From positions 372,001 to 436,000 of the forward strand of contig NZ_CP027792.1 of the NCBI RefSeq assembly GCF_003013695.1: 64,000 bases of DNA. The letters run 5' to 3'. Made by a program: the position numbers and the translations under genes. The notes under the pieces were generated by a model, which saw only the letters and a list, made by a program, of their open reading frames with translations, was not told the origin of the DNA and did not search any database. Positions 9,308 to 17,243 of the stretch are shown here, piece by piece (position 1 is the stretch's first letter; each line of letters begins with the position of its first letter). Source of the stretch: Pulveribacter suum (GTDB taxonomy: Bacteria > Pseudomonadota > Gammaproteobacteria > Burkholderiales > Burkholderiaceae_C).

Positions 9308-9745
9308 ATGAGCGAAAAATCCGCATCCGTCCACTGGGAAGGCGCCGGCAAGGCCGGCCAGGGCCAGGTCAGCACCGAAACCGACGCGCTGCACAAGTAC
9401 CCCTACGGCTTTGCCAGCCGCTTCGGCGACGACCGCAAGGGCACCAACCCCGAGGAGATCCTGGGCGCCGCGCATGCGGCCTGCTTCACCATGGCGTTCT
9501 CCTTCGCCTGCGACAAGGCCGGCTTTGCCACCCGCACGGTGGACACCACCGCCCGCGTGCGCCTGGCCAAGGAGGGCGAGGGCTTCAAGATCGACCGCAT
9601 CGCCCTGACGCTCACCGCCACCGTGCCGGGCTTGAAGGAAGAGCAGTTCCAGCAGATCGCCGAGGACGCCAAGAAGAACTGCCCGCTGTCCAAGGCGCTG
9701 GCCAGCGTGCCCGAGATCACGCTGCAGGCCACGCTCAAGGCATGA
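9308..9745 (+). CDS. osmC: OsmC-family peroxiredoxin
   Basis: 145 aa, collinear with E. coli OsmC (HWEGAGKAGQGQVSTET, PYGFASRFG, GTNPEEILGAAHAACFTMAF). It reduces organic hydroperoxides through two cysteines, C59 in AHAACF and C125 in KKNCPLSK, both present. AAGGAG lies 6 nt before the ATG. It stands alone and is followed by repeat copy 3. Confidence 0.93.
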   Translation: MSEKSASVHWEGAGKAGQGQVSTETDALHKYPYGFASRFGDDRKGTNPEEILGAAHAACFTMAFSFACDKAGFATRTVDTTARVRLAKEGEGFKIDRIALTLTATVPGLKEEQFQQIAEDAKKNCPLSKALASVPEITLQATLKA

Positions 9746-9758
9746 AGCTGCCATGCAT

Positions 9759-9813
9759 CAAAACAGGCTGCAGCGCCCGCCAGTCAAGCGCAAGCAGCTT
9801 CTGTTTCGATAGC
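9759..9813 (-). repeat. Intergenic hairpin repeat, copy 3
   Basis: Reverse orientation: GCAGCGCCCGCCAGTCAAGCG then CAGCTTCTGTTTCGATAGC, diverged. It lies after osmC. Confidence 0.6.
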
Positions 9814-9933
9814 ACCAGCGCGCTGCCACGCGGCTGCGCTACACTGCCCCGCATGTCTCGCCGACCGCTGTGCACCCCCAGCCACCCTGCCGCCCCCGCG
9901 CGCAGCGGCGCATGTGCGCAGCAGTCGGCACGA

Positions 9934-9966
9934 ATGATTACCACCATGACCACCGCGGCCCCCTGA
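9934..9966 (+). CDS. Candidate Thr/Ile leader peptide (thrL-like, MITTMTTAAP)
   Basis: Ten codons ATG ATT ACC ACC ATG ACC ACC GCG GCC CCC then TGA. Four Thr and one Ile codon among ten resemble the regulatory codons of E. coli thrL. The stop is followed by two mutually exclusive hairpins and then by the homoserine dehydrogenase gene, so its likely job is to sense charged tRNA-Thr/Ile. The weak point is the absence of a clear Shine-Dalgarno. An in-frame upstream ATG at 9853 would give a 37-aa version ending in the same Thr-rich tail. Confidence 0.6.
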   Translation: MITTMTTAAP

Positions 9967-9975
9967 CGCGCGTGG

Positions 9976-9997
9976 GGTGGCCGCAGCGGCGGCCACC
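9976..9997 (+). promoter_or_regulatory. Attenuator hairpin 1:2 (pause structure)
   Basis: GGTGGCCGC (9976-9984) pairs perfectly with GCGGCCACC (9989-9997) around a 4-nt loop, starting 10 nt after the leader-peptide stop. The segment GGCGGCC (9988-9994) is also fully complementary to GGCCGCC at 10042-10048, inside the downstream terminator. It can therefore switch to an anti-terminator. Confidence 0.6.
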
Positions 9998-10028
9998 TGG
10001 TGTCTTTCCTTCCCTCCTTGCCCGAACG

Positions 10029-10058
10029 AAAACCCAGCCCCGGCCGCCGGGTTTTTTT
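10029..10058 (+). terminator. Attenuator terminator 3:4 before hom
   Basis: AAAACCC (10029-10035) pairs with GGGTTTT (10049-10055), enclosing a second CCCGG/CCGGG stem, and is followed by a run of seven T ending at 10058. It lies 58 bp before the hom start, so it stops transcription before the gene unless the 2:3 pairing forms. The run TTTTTTT after a GC stem makes it a standard intrinsic terminator. Confidence 0.7.
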
Positions 10059-10115
10059 CGTTTCGGGCGGCCGCACCGCCAGCCCGGTTGCCACGCCAGG
10101 AAGGAGCACCTTGCC

Positions 10116-11546
10116 ATGTTTGTTGCCGAACCCGCGCTGCTGCCAGCGCACCCCGCCGCCTGCGCGCTGCCGCCCGTGCAGCCCTCCCACCCCCACAGCA
10201 CGTCCCTGCGCGTAGGCCTGATCGGCGTGGGGACGGTGGGCACCGGCGTGTGGCAGCTGCTGGCGCGCAACCGGGCGCTGCTGAGCGCACGGGGCGGCCG
10301 GGCCATTGCCCTCGTCGCCGTGGCCACGCGCAGCCCCGAGCGTGCCGCGCCGCTGCTGGCCACCGTGCCCGGCGTGCGCCTGCTGGCCGACCCGCTGGCC
10401 CTGGCCACCGACCCCGGCGTGGACGTGGTGCTGGAGCTGGCCGGCGGCGCCGACGCCCCGCTGCCCTGGCTGCTGGCCGCCTTTGCCCACGGCAAGCACG
10501 TGGTGACGGCCAACAAGGCACTGCTGGCGCGCCACGGCGCCCAGCTGGCCGCAGCCGCCGCGCGCAGCGGCCGCACCCTGGCCTACGAGGCGGCCGTGGC
10601 TGGCGCCGTGCCGGTCGTCAAGACGCTGCGCGAAGCGCTGGCCGCCAACCGCATCGACGCGCTGGAGGGCATCCTGAACGGCACCAGCAACTTCATCCTG
10701 ACGCGCATGGCCACCCACGGCGCCAGCTACGCCGCCGCCCTGGCCGAGGCGCAGGCGCTGGGCTACGCCGAAGCGGACCCCACGCTGGACGTGGGCGGCC
10801 AGGACGCCGCGCACAAGCTGGCGCTGCTGGCCGCCCATGCCTTCGGCGCCCCGCTGCGCGAGGGCGCCGTGCACACCGAAGGCATCACCCAGCTGCAGCC
10901 GGGCGACCTGACCGCCGCTGCCCACCTGGGCTACGCGGTGCGGCTGCTGGCGCTGGCGCGGCGCGTGGCCACCGTGCAGGGCGGCCAGGGGCTGGAGCTG
11001 CGCGTGCACCCGGCCCTGCTGCCGCTGGCCCACCCTTTGGCCGGCGTGCAGGGCGCCCACAACGGCCTGCTGGTGCAAGCCGACGCCGCCGGCCCGCTGC
11101 TGCTGTGCGGCGCCGGGGCCGGAGCCCAGCCCACGGCCAGCGCGGTGCTGGCCGACCTGGTGGACCTGGCGCGCACGGGCAATGGCGCCACGCCGCTGCC
11201 CGCCTTCGGCACGCTGCCGGCGGGCCAGGCGCCCCTGGCCCCCGTGCCCATGGCGCAGGTGCGAGGCCGCCACCTGCTGCGCCTGTTGCCGGGCCGCGCG
11301 CTGTGCGAAGCGCAGGCCGTGCGCTTGCTGGCGCGCGCCGGGCTGGCGGTGCAGCGGCGTGCCTGGCTGGCGGCCGAGGCGCCCGGGCAGGGCCCGCAAC
11401 TGCTGCTGCTGACCGGCCCGGCGCCCGAGGGCGTGGCGCAGGCAGCAGCGCAGCAACTGCAGCAGGCGACCGGCGCCCAGGTGCGGGGCCTGCGCGTGCA
11501 TGACACACAGGACACGCACGAGCCAGGCGCGTCAAGGACCGCCTGA
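10116..11546 (+). CDS. hom: Homoserine dehydrogenase
   Basis: 476 aa. Reduces aspartate semialdehyde to homoserine on the way to Thr, Ile and Met. The NAD(P) Rossmann motif GLIGVGTVGTG is near residue 32, the catalytic region HVVTANKALLA follows, then the homoserine-binding ILNGTSNFILTRM and AEADPTLDVGGQDAAHKLALLA. The C-terminal 90 residues (GRHLLRLLPGRALCEAQAVR) look like a degenerate ACT domain. The ATG at 10116 has AGGAAGGAG 8-18 nt upstream. A 30-residue Ala/Pro-rich N-terminus is unusual. No thrC follows, so this may be a second hom copy. The upstream attenuator suggests repression by Thr/Ile. Confidence 0.9.
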   Translation: MFVAEPALLPAHPAACALPPVQPSHPHSTSLRVGLIGVGTVGTGVWQLLARNRALLSARGGRAIALVAVATRSPERAAPLLATVPGVRLLADPLALATDPGVDVVLELAGGADAPLPWLLAAFAHGKHVVTANKALLARHGAQLAAAAARSGRTLAYEAAVAGAVPVVKTLREALAANRIDALEGILNGTSNFILTRMATHGASYAAALAEAQALGYAEADPTLDVGGQDAAHKLALLAAHAFGAPLREGAVHTEGITQLQPGDLTAAAHLGYAVRLLALARRVATVQGGQGLELRVHPALLPLAHPLAGVQGAHNGLLVQADAAGPLLLCGAGAGAQPTASAVLADLVDLARTGNGATPLPAFGTLPAGQAPLAPVPMAQVRGRHLLRLLPGRALCEAQAVRLLARAGLAVQRRAWLAAEAPGQGPQLLLLTGPAPEGVAQAAAQQLQQATGAQVRGLRVHDTQDTHEPGASRTA

Positions 11547-11565
11547 CCCGCGCTGGCATGAGAAC

Positions 11566-11616
11566 GAAAAACGCCTCCAGCGCCCGCCGGTCAAGCGCAG
11601 GCAGCTATAAAAATAT
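11566..11616 (-). repeat. Intergenic hairpin repeat, copy 4
   Basis: ACGCCTCCAGCGCCCGCCGG, then CAAGCGCAGGCAGCTAT, in reverse orientation between the convergent ends of hom and the 90-aa gene. Confidence 0.75.
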
Positions 11617-11643
11617 GAGATGCCGGCGCCCGATCGGAACGCT

Positions 11644-11916
11644 TCAGCGCTTGAGCTTGCGGTAGGCGTCGTCGGACGGCGGGCCCTTGCCCGTGTCCTG
11701 CTGCCCGTCCTGCAGGTCCTGGAAGGCCTGCTGCACCTGCGCATCGGGGTTGCCGTCGGTCATGTTCTTGTTCTGGTCGCGCTCGTGCGGCAGGTGGGGC
11801 TCGGTGGCGCCGCCGGGTTTCTCGGGGGCGTTCAGGTCGATGCCGATGGGGTCTGCCGGGCGGCCAGGCGGATCGACGTCCTGCGGCGAGGTGGGAACGG
11901 GGGGTTTCTGGGGCAT
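11644..11916 (-). CDS. Small hydrophilic hypothetical protein
   Basis: 90 aa, rich in Pro, Asp, Gln and Lys (PQDVDPPGRPADPIGIDLNA, QQAFQDLQDGQQDTGKGP), with no cysteine, membrane segment or signal peptide. It looks disordered. It resembles short low-complexity proteins scattered through this family, such as the one at 15023. No function can be proposed. Confidence 0.55.
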   Translation of the reverse strand: MPQKPPVPTSPQDVDPPGRPADPIGIDLNAPEKPGGATEPHLPHERDQNKNMTDGNPDAQVQQAFQDLQDGQQDTGKGPPSDDAYRKLKR

Positions 11917-12188
11917 GGCGGGCCTTTGGGGTGCGGGGTCGGGCGATGCGAGATCGCACCGCGAAATAAGGGCGTACGGCCCATGCTAGGCTGGCCGCAC
12001 GCGCCGCGGGCGTAGGCCCGCACCGGTTGACCCCATAGGCAACAGGCCCGGGCCCGCTGGGCTACCATGCCTGTATGAAAGCACAGTAGAGCTGCGCCAG
12101 CCACGCCCCGCCGGCCGCCTGCGGCCCGCACCCCATCCTGCCGCCTGCCGTGTCTTCGCCTTCCTCCCCCAGCCTTTTCCATCCTTCC

Positions 12189-14357
12189 ATGTCCGCGCAG
12201 CAATGGGCCGACGACGCCCTCGGCAGCTTCGAGGCGGTGGTGCAGTCCACCGCCGGCTTTCGCGCGCGCGAAGGCCAGCGGCGCATGGCCGAGCAGGTGG
12301 CGCAGACGTTTGCCGCCGCCGAGCTGGGCAAGGCCGAGGACGAGGACGCCGAGCCCACCCGCGCCATCGCCGTCATCCAGGCCGGCACGGGCGTGGGCAA
12401 GTCGCTGGCCTATAGCGCGCCGGCCATTGCCATGGCCCTGGCGCGCGGCACGCGGGTGCTGATTTCCACGGCCACCGTGGCGCTGCAGGAGCAGCTGGTG
12501 CACAAGGACCTGCCGGCGCTGATGGAGCACCTGCCCGAGCCCGTGCGCTTTGCCCTTGCCAAGGGGCGTGGGCGCTACGTGTGCAAGCTCAAGCTGGAGC
12601 GCCTGGCCAGCGGCGGCCTGGACGAGGACGAGGACTGGGCCGCGACCGAAGACCTGTTCGGCCCCACCGAGGCGCCCCAGCCCGCCGTACGCCAGGCCGA
12701 GCAGTCGCGCGTGAAGTTCTACGCCAGCATGGCCGACGCGCTGGCCAGCGGCGCCTGGGACGGCGATCGCGACACGCTGCAGACACCGCCTGAGGCGGAA
12801 GCCTGGTCGCCCGTCGCCGCCGAGGCGCATTCGTGCACCGGCAAGCACTGCCCGCTGTTTTCGCGCTGCACCTACTACGAGCGGCGCAAGGACCTGGTGG
12901 CCGCCCAGGTCATCGTGGCCAACCACGACCTGCTGCTGTCGTCCATCGGCGCGCGCCTGCTGCCCGAGCTGGACAACTGCCTGCTGATCGTGGACGAGGC
13001 GCACCACCTGCCGGGCACGGCCCTGTCGCAGTTCGCCTGCGAGGCCGACCTGTCGCACCTGGCCTGGATCGACAAGCTGGCCAGCCGCGCGCTGCGCATC
13101 GGCCAGCTGGTGGAGGTGGAAGAAATAGCCGACATCCCCAGCCACGCCGCCCGCCTGCGCGCCGCGCTGCAGGACGCCGCCCGCCTGGCGATGGACCTGT
13201 ACGGCAAGGACTTGCGCGCCGCGCCGCGCTACGGCAGCGCAACCACACAGCCCACCCGCGCCCGCGTGGCCGGCGGCGCGCTGCCCGAATCGCTGGTGGA
13301 GCCCTTCGGCCAGGCCGCGCACCACGCCGAAGGCTTTCTGGCCGCGCTGCGCGCCATTGCCAAGGCGCTGCGCACGGCCATGCGCGACAGCCCTGACGAG
13401 GCGCGGCGCCTGTCGCAGCTGTACGCCCAGGTGGGGGCGCTGGCCCCGCGCCTGGAGGGCGTGCACGCCACCGCCCAGCTGCTGCTGCAGGACGCGCCTG
13501 AAGGAGCGGTGCCGGCGGCCAAGTGGTTCACGCTGGCGGTGCAGGGCGAGTACCTGTCGCTGCGCGCCCACGCCTCGCCGGTGCTGCCGGGCAGCGCGCT
13601 GCGCCAGCACCTGTGGCAGCAGGTGCGCGGCGCGGTGCTGACCTCGGCCACGCTGACCAGCTGCGGGCAGTTCGACTTCTTCCTGCGCGAATCGGGCCTG
13701 GCGGGCGACGAGGCGGTGCAGACCCTGTCCGTCGCCAGCCCCTTCGACTACGCCCTGCAGGGCACGCTGGTGGCGCGCGAAACCCGCGCCGAGCCGCGCG
13801 AGGTGCAGGCCTTCACCGCCGAGATGGTGGAGGCGCTGCTGACCGACCTGGCGCTGGTGGAGGCCGGCGCGCTGGTGCTGTTCACCTCGCGCGAGCAGAT
13901 GCGCCGCGCCGTCGATGAGCTGCCCACCGTGCTGCGCGCGGCCGTGCTGGTGCAGGGCAACCTGCCGCGGCGCGAGCTGCTGGCGCGCCACCGCGAGCGG
14001 GTGGCCGCCGGCCAGCCGTCCATCATCTTCGGCATGCAGTCCTTCGGCGAGGGGCTGGACCTGCCGGGGCGGCTGTGCGAGTCGCTGTTCATCACCAAGC
14101 TGCCCTTCGCCCCGCCCGACGACCCGGTGGGCGAGGCGCGCGCCGAGTGGCTGCGCGCCGCCGGGCGCGACCCGTTTTCCGAGCTGGTGGTGCCGGCCAC
14201 CGCCATCCGCCTGGCGCAGTGGGTGGGCCGGGCGATCCGCACCGAAGACGACCGCGCCCACGTCTTTTGCTACGACAAGCGCCTGGTGCGCACCGGCTAC
14301 GGCCAGCGGCTGCTGTCCGGCCTGCCGCCCTTCACTCTGCAGCGCAGCGGCGCCTGA
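12189..14357 (+). CDS. dinG: DinG-type ATP-dependent DNA helicase
   Basis: 722 aa from ATG 12189. A GTG at 12150 would add 13 residues, and neither start has a clear RBS. This is a superfamily-2 XPD-like 5'-3' helicase. Walker A is QAGTGVGKSLAYS, Walker B is LLIVDEAHH, and the C-terminal motif VI region reads RLAQWVGRAIRTEDDRA. Four cysteines (RYVCKLK, then SCTGKHCPLFSRC) form the expected 4Fe-4S site between motifs Ia and II. It unwinds D-loops, R-loops and forks during repair. No SOS box was recognised. Confidence 0.93.
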   Translation: MSAQQWADDALGSFEAVVQSTAGFRAREGQRRMAEQVAQTFAAAELGKAEDEDAEPTRAIAVIQAGTGVGKSLAYSAPAIAMALARGTRVLISTATVALQEQLVHKDLPALMEHLPEPVRFALAKGRGRYVCKLKLERLASGGLDEDEDWAATEDLFGPTEAPQPAVRQAEQSRVKFYASMADALASGAWDGDRDTLQTPPEAEAWSPVAAEAHSCTGKHCPLFSRCTYYERRKDLVAAQVIVANHDLLLSSIGARLLPELDNCLLIVDEAHHLPGTALSQFACEADLSHLAWIDKLASRALRIGQLVEVEEIADIPSHAARLRAALQDAARLAMDLYGKDLRAAPRYGSATTQPTRARVAGGALPESLVEPFGQAAHHAEGFLAALRAIAKALRTAMRDSPDEARRLSQLYAQVGALAPRLEGVHATAQLLLQDAPEGAVPAAKWFTLAVQGEYLSLRAHASPVLPGSALRQHLWQQVRGAVLTSATLTSCGQFDFFLRESGLAGDEAVQTLSVASPFDYALQGTLVARETRAEPREVQAFTAEMVEALLTDLALVEAGALVLFTSREQMRRAVDELPTVLRAAVLVQGNLPRRELLARHRERVAAGQPSIIFGMQSFGEGLDLPGRLCESLFITKLPFAPPDDPVGEARAEWLRAAGRDPFSELVVPATAIRLAQWVGRAIRTEDDRAHVFCYDKRLVRTGYGQRLLSGLPPFTLQRSGA

Positions 14358-14484
14358 GCGCCCCGGCGGCGTCGGACAGACCCCACAGCCGCCCTGCCGC
14401 CGCGCCGACCCGCCCGGCGCATGCTCGCCCGTAAGGTGGCGGCTCCAACGCTACTAGCTATTCACTACGCAGGAGCTGCCTGAT

Positions 14485-14988
14485 ATGACCACCGAGAACG
14501 ACAACGACCGCACCGCGCTGTTTGAGCGCATCAAGGACATCCGCTTCGGCATGCTGGCCCACCGGGGCGACAACGGCCTGCTGCACGCCCACCCGCTGAC
14601 CACGCTGAACAAGGACATCGACGCCCAGGCGCAGCTGTACTTCTTCATCCCGCGCGACGGCGAGCTGCACCAGCGCCTGGCCGCCGACAGCCAGGTGAAC
14701 GTGAGCTACGCCAATCCGGAAGAGGACTGCTATGTCTCGGTCTCTGGCGCCGCCGCCTTCATCGAGGACATGCAGCGCAAGGAAGAGCTGTGGACGCCCA
14801 TGGCCAAGGCCTGGTTTCCTGAGGGGCCGGGCGACCCCAACCTGGTGCTGCTGGCCGTGAACATCCGCCACGCCGAGTACTGGGACGTGAAGGAAAGCAA
14901 GCTCACCCAGCTCTACAAGATGGCCACCGCCGCCATGACCGGCGAGCGGCCCAAGGCGCTGGGCGAGCACCGCGAGATCACGCTCTGA
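14485..14988 (+). CDS. Pyridoxamine-5'-phosphate-oxidase-like (GSP26-type) protein
   Basis: 167 aa, split-barrel flavin-binding fold of the general-stress-protein-26 type. Typical segments are FGMLAHRGDNGLLHAHPLTT, LYFFIPRDGELHQRLAADSQ, VNVSYANPEEDCYVSVSGAA and AEYWDVKESKLTQLYKMATA. AGGAG lies 9 nt before the ATG. The gene is followed after 34 bp by a short hydrophilic-protein gene with its own strong RBS, probably in one transcript. The activity of this family is unproven. Confidence 0.85.
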   Translation: MTTENDNDRTALFERIKDIRFGMLAHRGDNGLLHAHPLTTLNKDIDAQAQLYFFIPRDGELHQRLAADSQVNVSYANPEEDCYVSVSGAAAFIEDMQRKEELWTPMAKAWFPEGPGDPNLVLLAVNIRHAEYWDVKESKLTQLYKMATAAMTGERPKALGEHREITL

Positions 14989-15022
14989 CCCTTTCGTTTC
15001 CAACCCTTCAGGAGGACCCACC

Positions 15023-15211
15023 ATGCACCCGCAAGACGAAAAGACCGACAAGGACGTTTCGCCCCAGACCGGCAAGGGCCGGCCCGACGAGCGCGACGCG
15101 GCCGCGCAGGCCAATGCCCAGGAATCGGCCCAGCGCCGCGACCGCCAGAACGACGTGGGCAGCGACAACCAGCCCCAGCAGCAGCGCGGCACCAACCTGG
15201 ACAAGTTCTGA
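15023..15211 (+). CDS. Small, highly hydrophilic protein
   Basis: 62 aa, nearly all charged or polar (MHPQDEKTDKDVSPQTGKGR, DNQPQQQRGTNLDKF), so it is probably disordered. A strong RBS (AGGAGGA, 6 nt before the ATG) argues it is translated. It follows the GSP26-like gene and is closed by the strong terminator hairpin of repeat copy 5. A stress-protein context is suggestive only. Confidence 0.6.
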   Translation: MHPQDEKTDKDVSPQTGKGRPDERDAAAQANAQESAQRRDRQNDVGSDNQPQQQRGTNLDKF

Positions 15212-15228
15212 TCCAGTTGCACTAGCCT

Positions 15229-15284
15229 GCTATTAAAAAAAGAGCTGCCAGCGCTTGTACAGCAAGCGCTGGCAGCTCTTTTCA
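15229..15284 (+). repeat. Intergenic hairpin repeat, copy 5 (near-perfect stem, acts as terminator)
   Basis: AGAGCTGCCAGCGCTTG (15241-15257) is fully complementary to CAAGCGCTGGCAGCTCT (15263-15279) around a 5-nt loop. Flanking A and T runs extend the stem to about 20 bp and supply a TTTT tail. This is the most perfect copy in the window and a good bidirectional terminator for the gene at 15023. Confidence 0.9.
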
Positions 15285-15353
15285 TTGGAATCTGGAAGCC
15301 GCCCCGGGCAGGGGCTGCCCGGGGTATCCGGGCTGCTGCTACCCTTCGGTCGC

Positions 15354-15842
15354 ATGGCTCCCCGTTCCCCCGTTTCACCTGCCACCTGGGCGCTGGCTGC
15401 AGCGCTGGCGCTGGCTGGCTGTGGTACCTCGTCCGTCGCCCCGACGCGCGCACCCGCGTATTCGCGCCTGTCGCCCGAGCAGTCCAGCGACATCGCCATC
15501 CACGCCCTGGGCCTGGTCGGCACGCCCTACCGCTACGGCGGAAACACGCCCGAGGGCGGCTTTGACTGCAGCGGCCTGATCGGCTACGTGTACGGCAGCC
15601 GCGCCGGCATCGCGCCGCCGCGCACGGTGGCCCAGCTCAGCGGCTTCGGCACCGAGGTGGGCCAGGGCGAGCTGCGCACCGGCGACCTGGTGGTGTTCGG
15701 GCGCGGGGCAGGCACGCATGCCGGCATCTACGTGGGCGAGGGCCGCTTCGTGCATGCCCCTTCCAGCGGCGGCACGGTGCGGCTGGACGCGCTGGGCTCG
15801 CGCTACTGGGCGCAGCAAAACGCACGCTTTCGCCGGCCGTAG
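15354..15842 (+). CDS. NlpC/P60-family peptidoglycan endopeptidase lipoprotein
   Basis: 162 aa. The ATG at 15354 opens a lipoprotein signal (ALAAALALAGCGTSS, lipobox LAGC). The NlpC/P60 domain covers about residues 43-160: catalytic Cys in GGFDCSGLIGYVYG, catalytic His in GAGTHAGIYVGEG, and a third polar residue in RFVHAPSSGGTV. It should cleave stem-peptide bonds in the periplasm. The gene begins about 70 bp after repeat copy 5. Confidence 0.9.
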   Translation: MAPRSPVSPATWALAAALALAGCGTSSVAPTRAPAYSRLSPEQSSDIAIHALGLVGTPYRYGGNTPEGGFDCSGLIGYVYGSRAGIAPPRTVAQLSGFGTEVGQGELRTGDLVVFGRGAGTHAGIYVGEGRFVHAPSSGGTVRLDALGSRYWAQQNARFRRP

Positions 15843-15880
15843 GCGGCGCGCCCGTGCAGGGCGTGACAATGCGGGCCACC

Positions 15881-16975
15881 ATGATCCACACCGCCCCCGC
15901 CTCCCTCTCCACCCAGGACACCACGCGCATCGACGATCTGCGCATCAAGGCCGTGCGCCCGCTCATCACGCCGGCGCTGCTGCAGGAATGGCTGCCTGCG
16001 CCGGCCGCCGCGCAGCAGCTGGTCGAGGGCAGCCGCGCCGCCCTCGCCCGCGTGCTGGCCGGGCAGGACGACCGGCTGGTCGTGGTGGTGGGGCCGTGCT
16101 CCATCCATGACCACGACGAGGCGCTGCAGTACGCGCGCCAGCTGAAGGCCGAGGCCGACGCGCTGGCCGGTGAGCTGCTCATCGTCATGCGGGTGTACTT
16201 CGAAAAGCCCCGCACCACCGTGGGCTGGAAGGGCTACATCAACGACCCGCACCTGGACGGCAGCTTCGCCATCAACGAAGGGCTGGAGCGCGCCCGCGCG
16301 CTGCTGCTGCAGGTGCTGGACGTGGGCCTGCCGGTGGGCACGGAATTCCTGGACCTGCTCAGCCCGCAGTTCATCAGCGACCTGGTCAGCTGGGGCGCCA
16401 TCGGCGCGCGCACCACCGAGAGCCAGAGCCACCGCCAGCTGGCCAGCGGCCTGTCGTGCCCGGTGGGCTTCAAGAACGGCACGGACGGCGGCGTCAAGGT
16501 GGCAGCGGACGCCATCGTCGCGGCGCGCTCGCCCCACGCCTTCATGGGCATGACCAAGATGGGCCAGGCCGCCATCTTCGAGACGCGCGGCAATGCCGAC
16601 TGCCACGTCATCCTGCGCGGCGGCAAGGTGCCCAACTATGCGGCCGCCGACGTGCAGGCGGCCTGCGAGCTGCTGGCGGGCAATGGCCTGCGCGAGCAGG
16701 TCATGATCGACCTGTCGCACGCCAACAGCAGCAAGCAGCACACGCGCCAGATCGAGGTGGGCCACGACGTGGCGGCGCAGATCGCCGGCGGCGACGCGCG
16801 CATCACCGGCGTGATGATCGAAAGCCACCTGCAAGAGGGCCGCCAGGACATCGTGCCCGGCCAGCCCTTGCGCCCGGGCGTGTCGGTGACGGACGCCTGC
16901 ATCAGCCTCGCGCAGACCGCACCGCTGCTGCAGGCGCTGGCCGGCGCCGTGCGGGCGCGGCGGGCAGGGCGGTGA
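15881..16975 (+). CDS. aroG: 3-deoxy-7-phosphoheptulonate (DAHP) synthase, class I
   Basis: 364 aa from ATG 15881. ATGs at 15869 and 15854 would add 4-9 residues, and no start has a clear RBS. The enzyme condenses phosphoenolpyruvate and erythrose-4-phosphate, the first shikimate-pathway step. Signatures are VVGPCSIHD, KPRTTVGWKGYINDPHLDGS, GLSCPVGFKNGTDG, HAFMGMTKMGQ and IDLSHANSSKQH. Its length and N-terminus fit the AroF/G/H class under aromatic feedback control. Which amino acid inhibits it is not visible. A strong terminator (repeat copy 6) follows. Confidence 0.93.
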   Translation: MIHTAPASLSTQDTTRIDDLRIKAVRPLITPALLQEWLPAPAAAQQLVEGSRAALARVLAGQDDRLVVVVGPCSIHDHDEALQYARQLKAEADALAGELLIVMRVYFEKPRTTVGWKGYINDPHLDGSFAINEGLERARALLLQVLDVGLPVGTEFLDLLSPQFISDLVSWGAIGARTTESQSHRQLASGLSCPVGFKNGTDGGVKVAADAIVAARSPHAFMGMTKMGQAAIFETRGNADCHVILRGGKVPNYAAADVQAACELLAGNGLREQVMIDLSHANSSKQHTRQIEVGHDVAAQIAGGDARITGVMIESHLQEGRQDIVPGQPLRPGVSVTDACISLAQTAPLLQALAGAVRARRAGR

Positions 16976-16983
16976 CGGCCAAA

Positions 16984-17039
16984 ACGCTTTTATTTTGATA
17001 GCTGCCAGCGCTTATCCGGAGCGCGCTGGCAGCCTTTTT
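16984..17039 (+). repeat. Intergenic hairpin repeat, copy 6
   Basis: Family core TAGCTGCCAGCGCTTATCC, then GCGCTGGCAGCC, directly after aroG. It doubles as the terminator listed separately. Confidence 0.9.
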
Positions 17040-17040
17040 A
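17001..17040 (+). terminator. Rho-independent terminator of aroG built from repeat copy 6
   Basis: GCTGCCAGCGC (17001-17011) pairs perfectly with GCGCTGGCAGC (17023-17033), and TTTTT follows at 17035-17039. Confidence 0.85.
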
Positions 17041-17243
17041 TCTTGTGGTCTGCGGGGTGGCGGCAGTGCCGTCCGCAGCCCGGCAGAGGTAGGTGTACGA
17101 TGGCCCGGCCGCGCCACTGACGCGCTTGCGCAGCGTCCCGCCGCCTCTGTTCACGCCATGCTGCTCCGCACGCCCCTTCGCCCCCAACCCCTGTGGCCCA
17201 GGCCCGCCGGGCGTGCCGCCGGTCCCCGGCAGGAGCGGGCCGC

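Noticed and set aside
9853..9933. Longer 37-aa leader peptide starting at ATG 9853
   Set aside because: Not excluded, but there is no RBS and its first 27 residues lack regulatory codons. The short Thr-rich frame from 9934 explains the attenuator geometry by itself.
11832..14261. 809-codon minus-strand open frame opposite dinG
   Set aside because: Low-complexity shadow. The plus strand holds all helicase motifs and the iron-sulfur cysteines.
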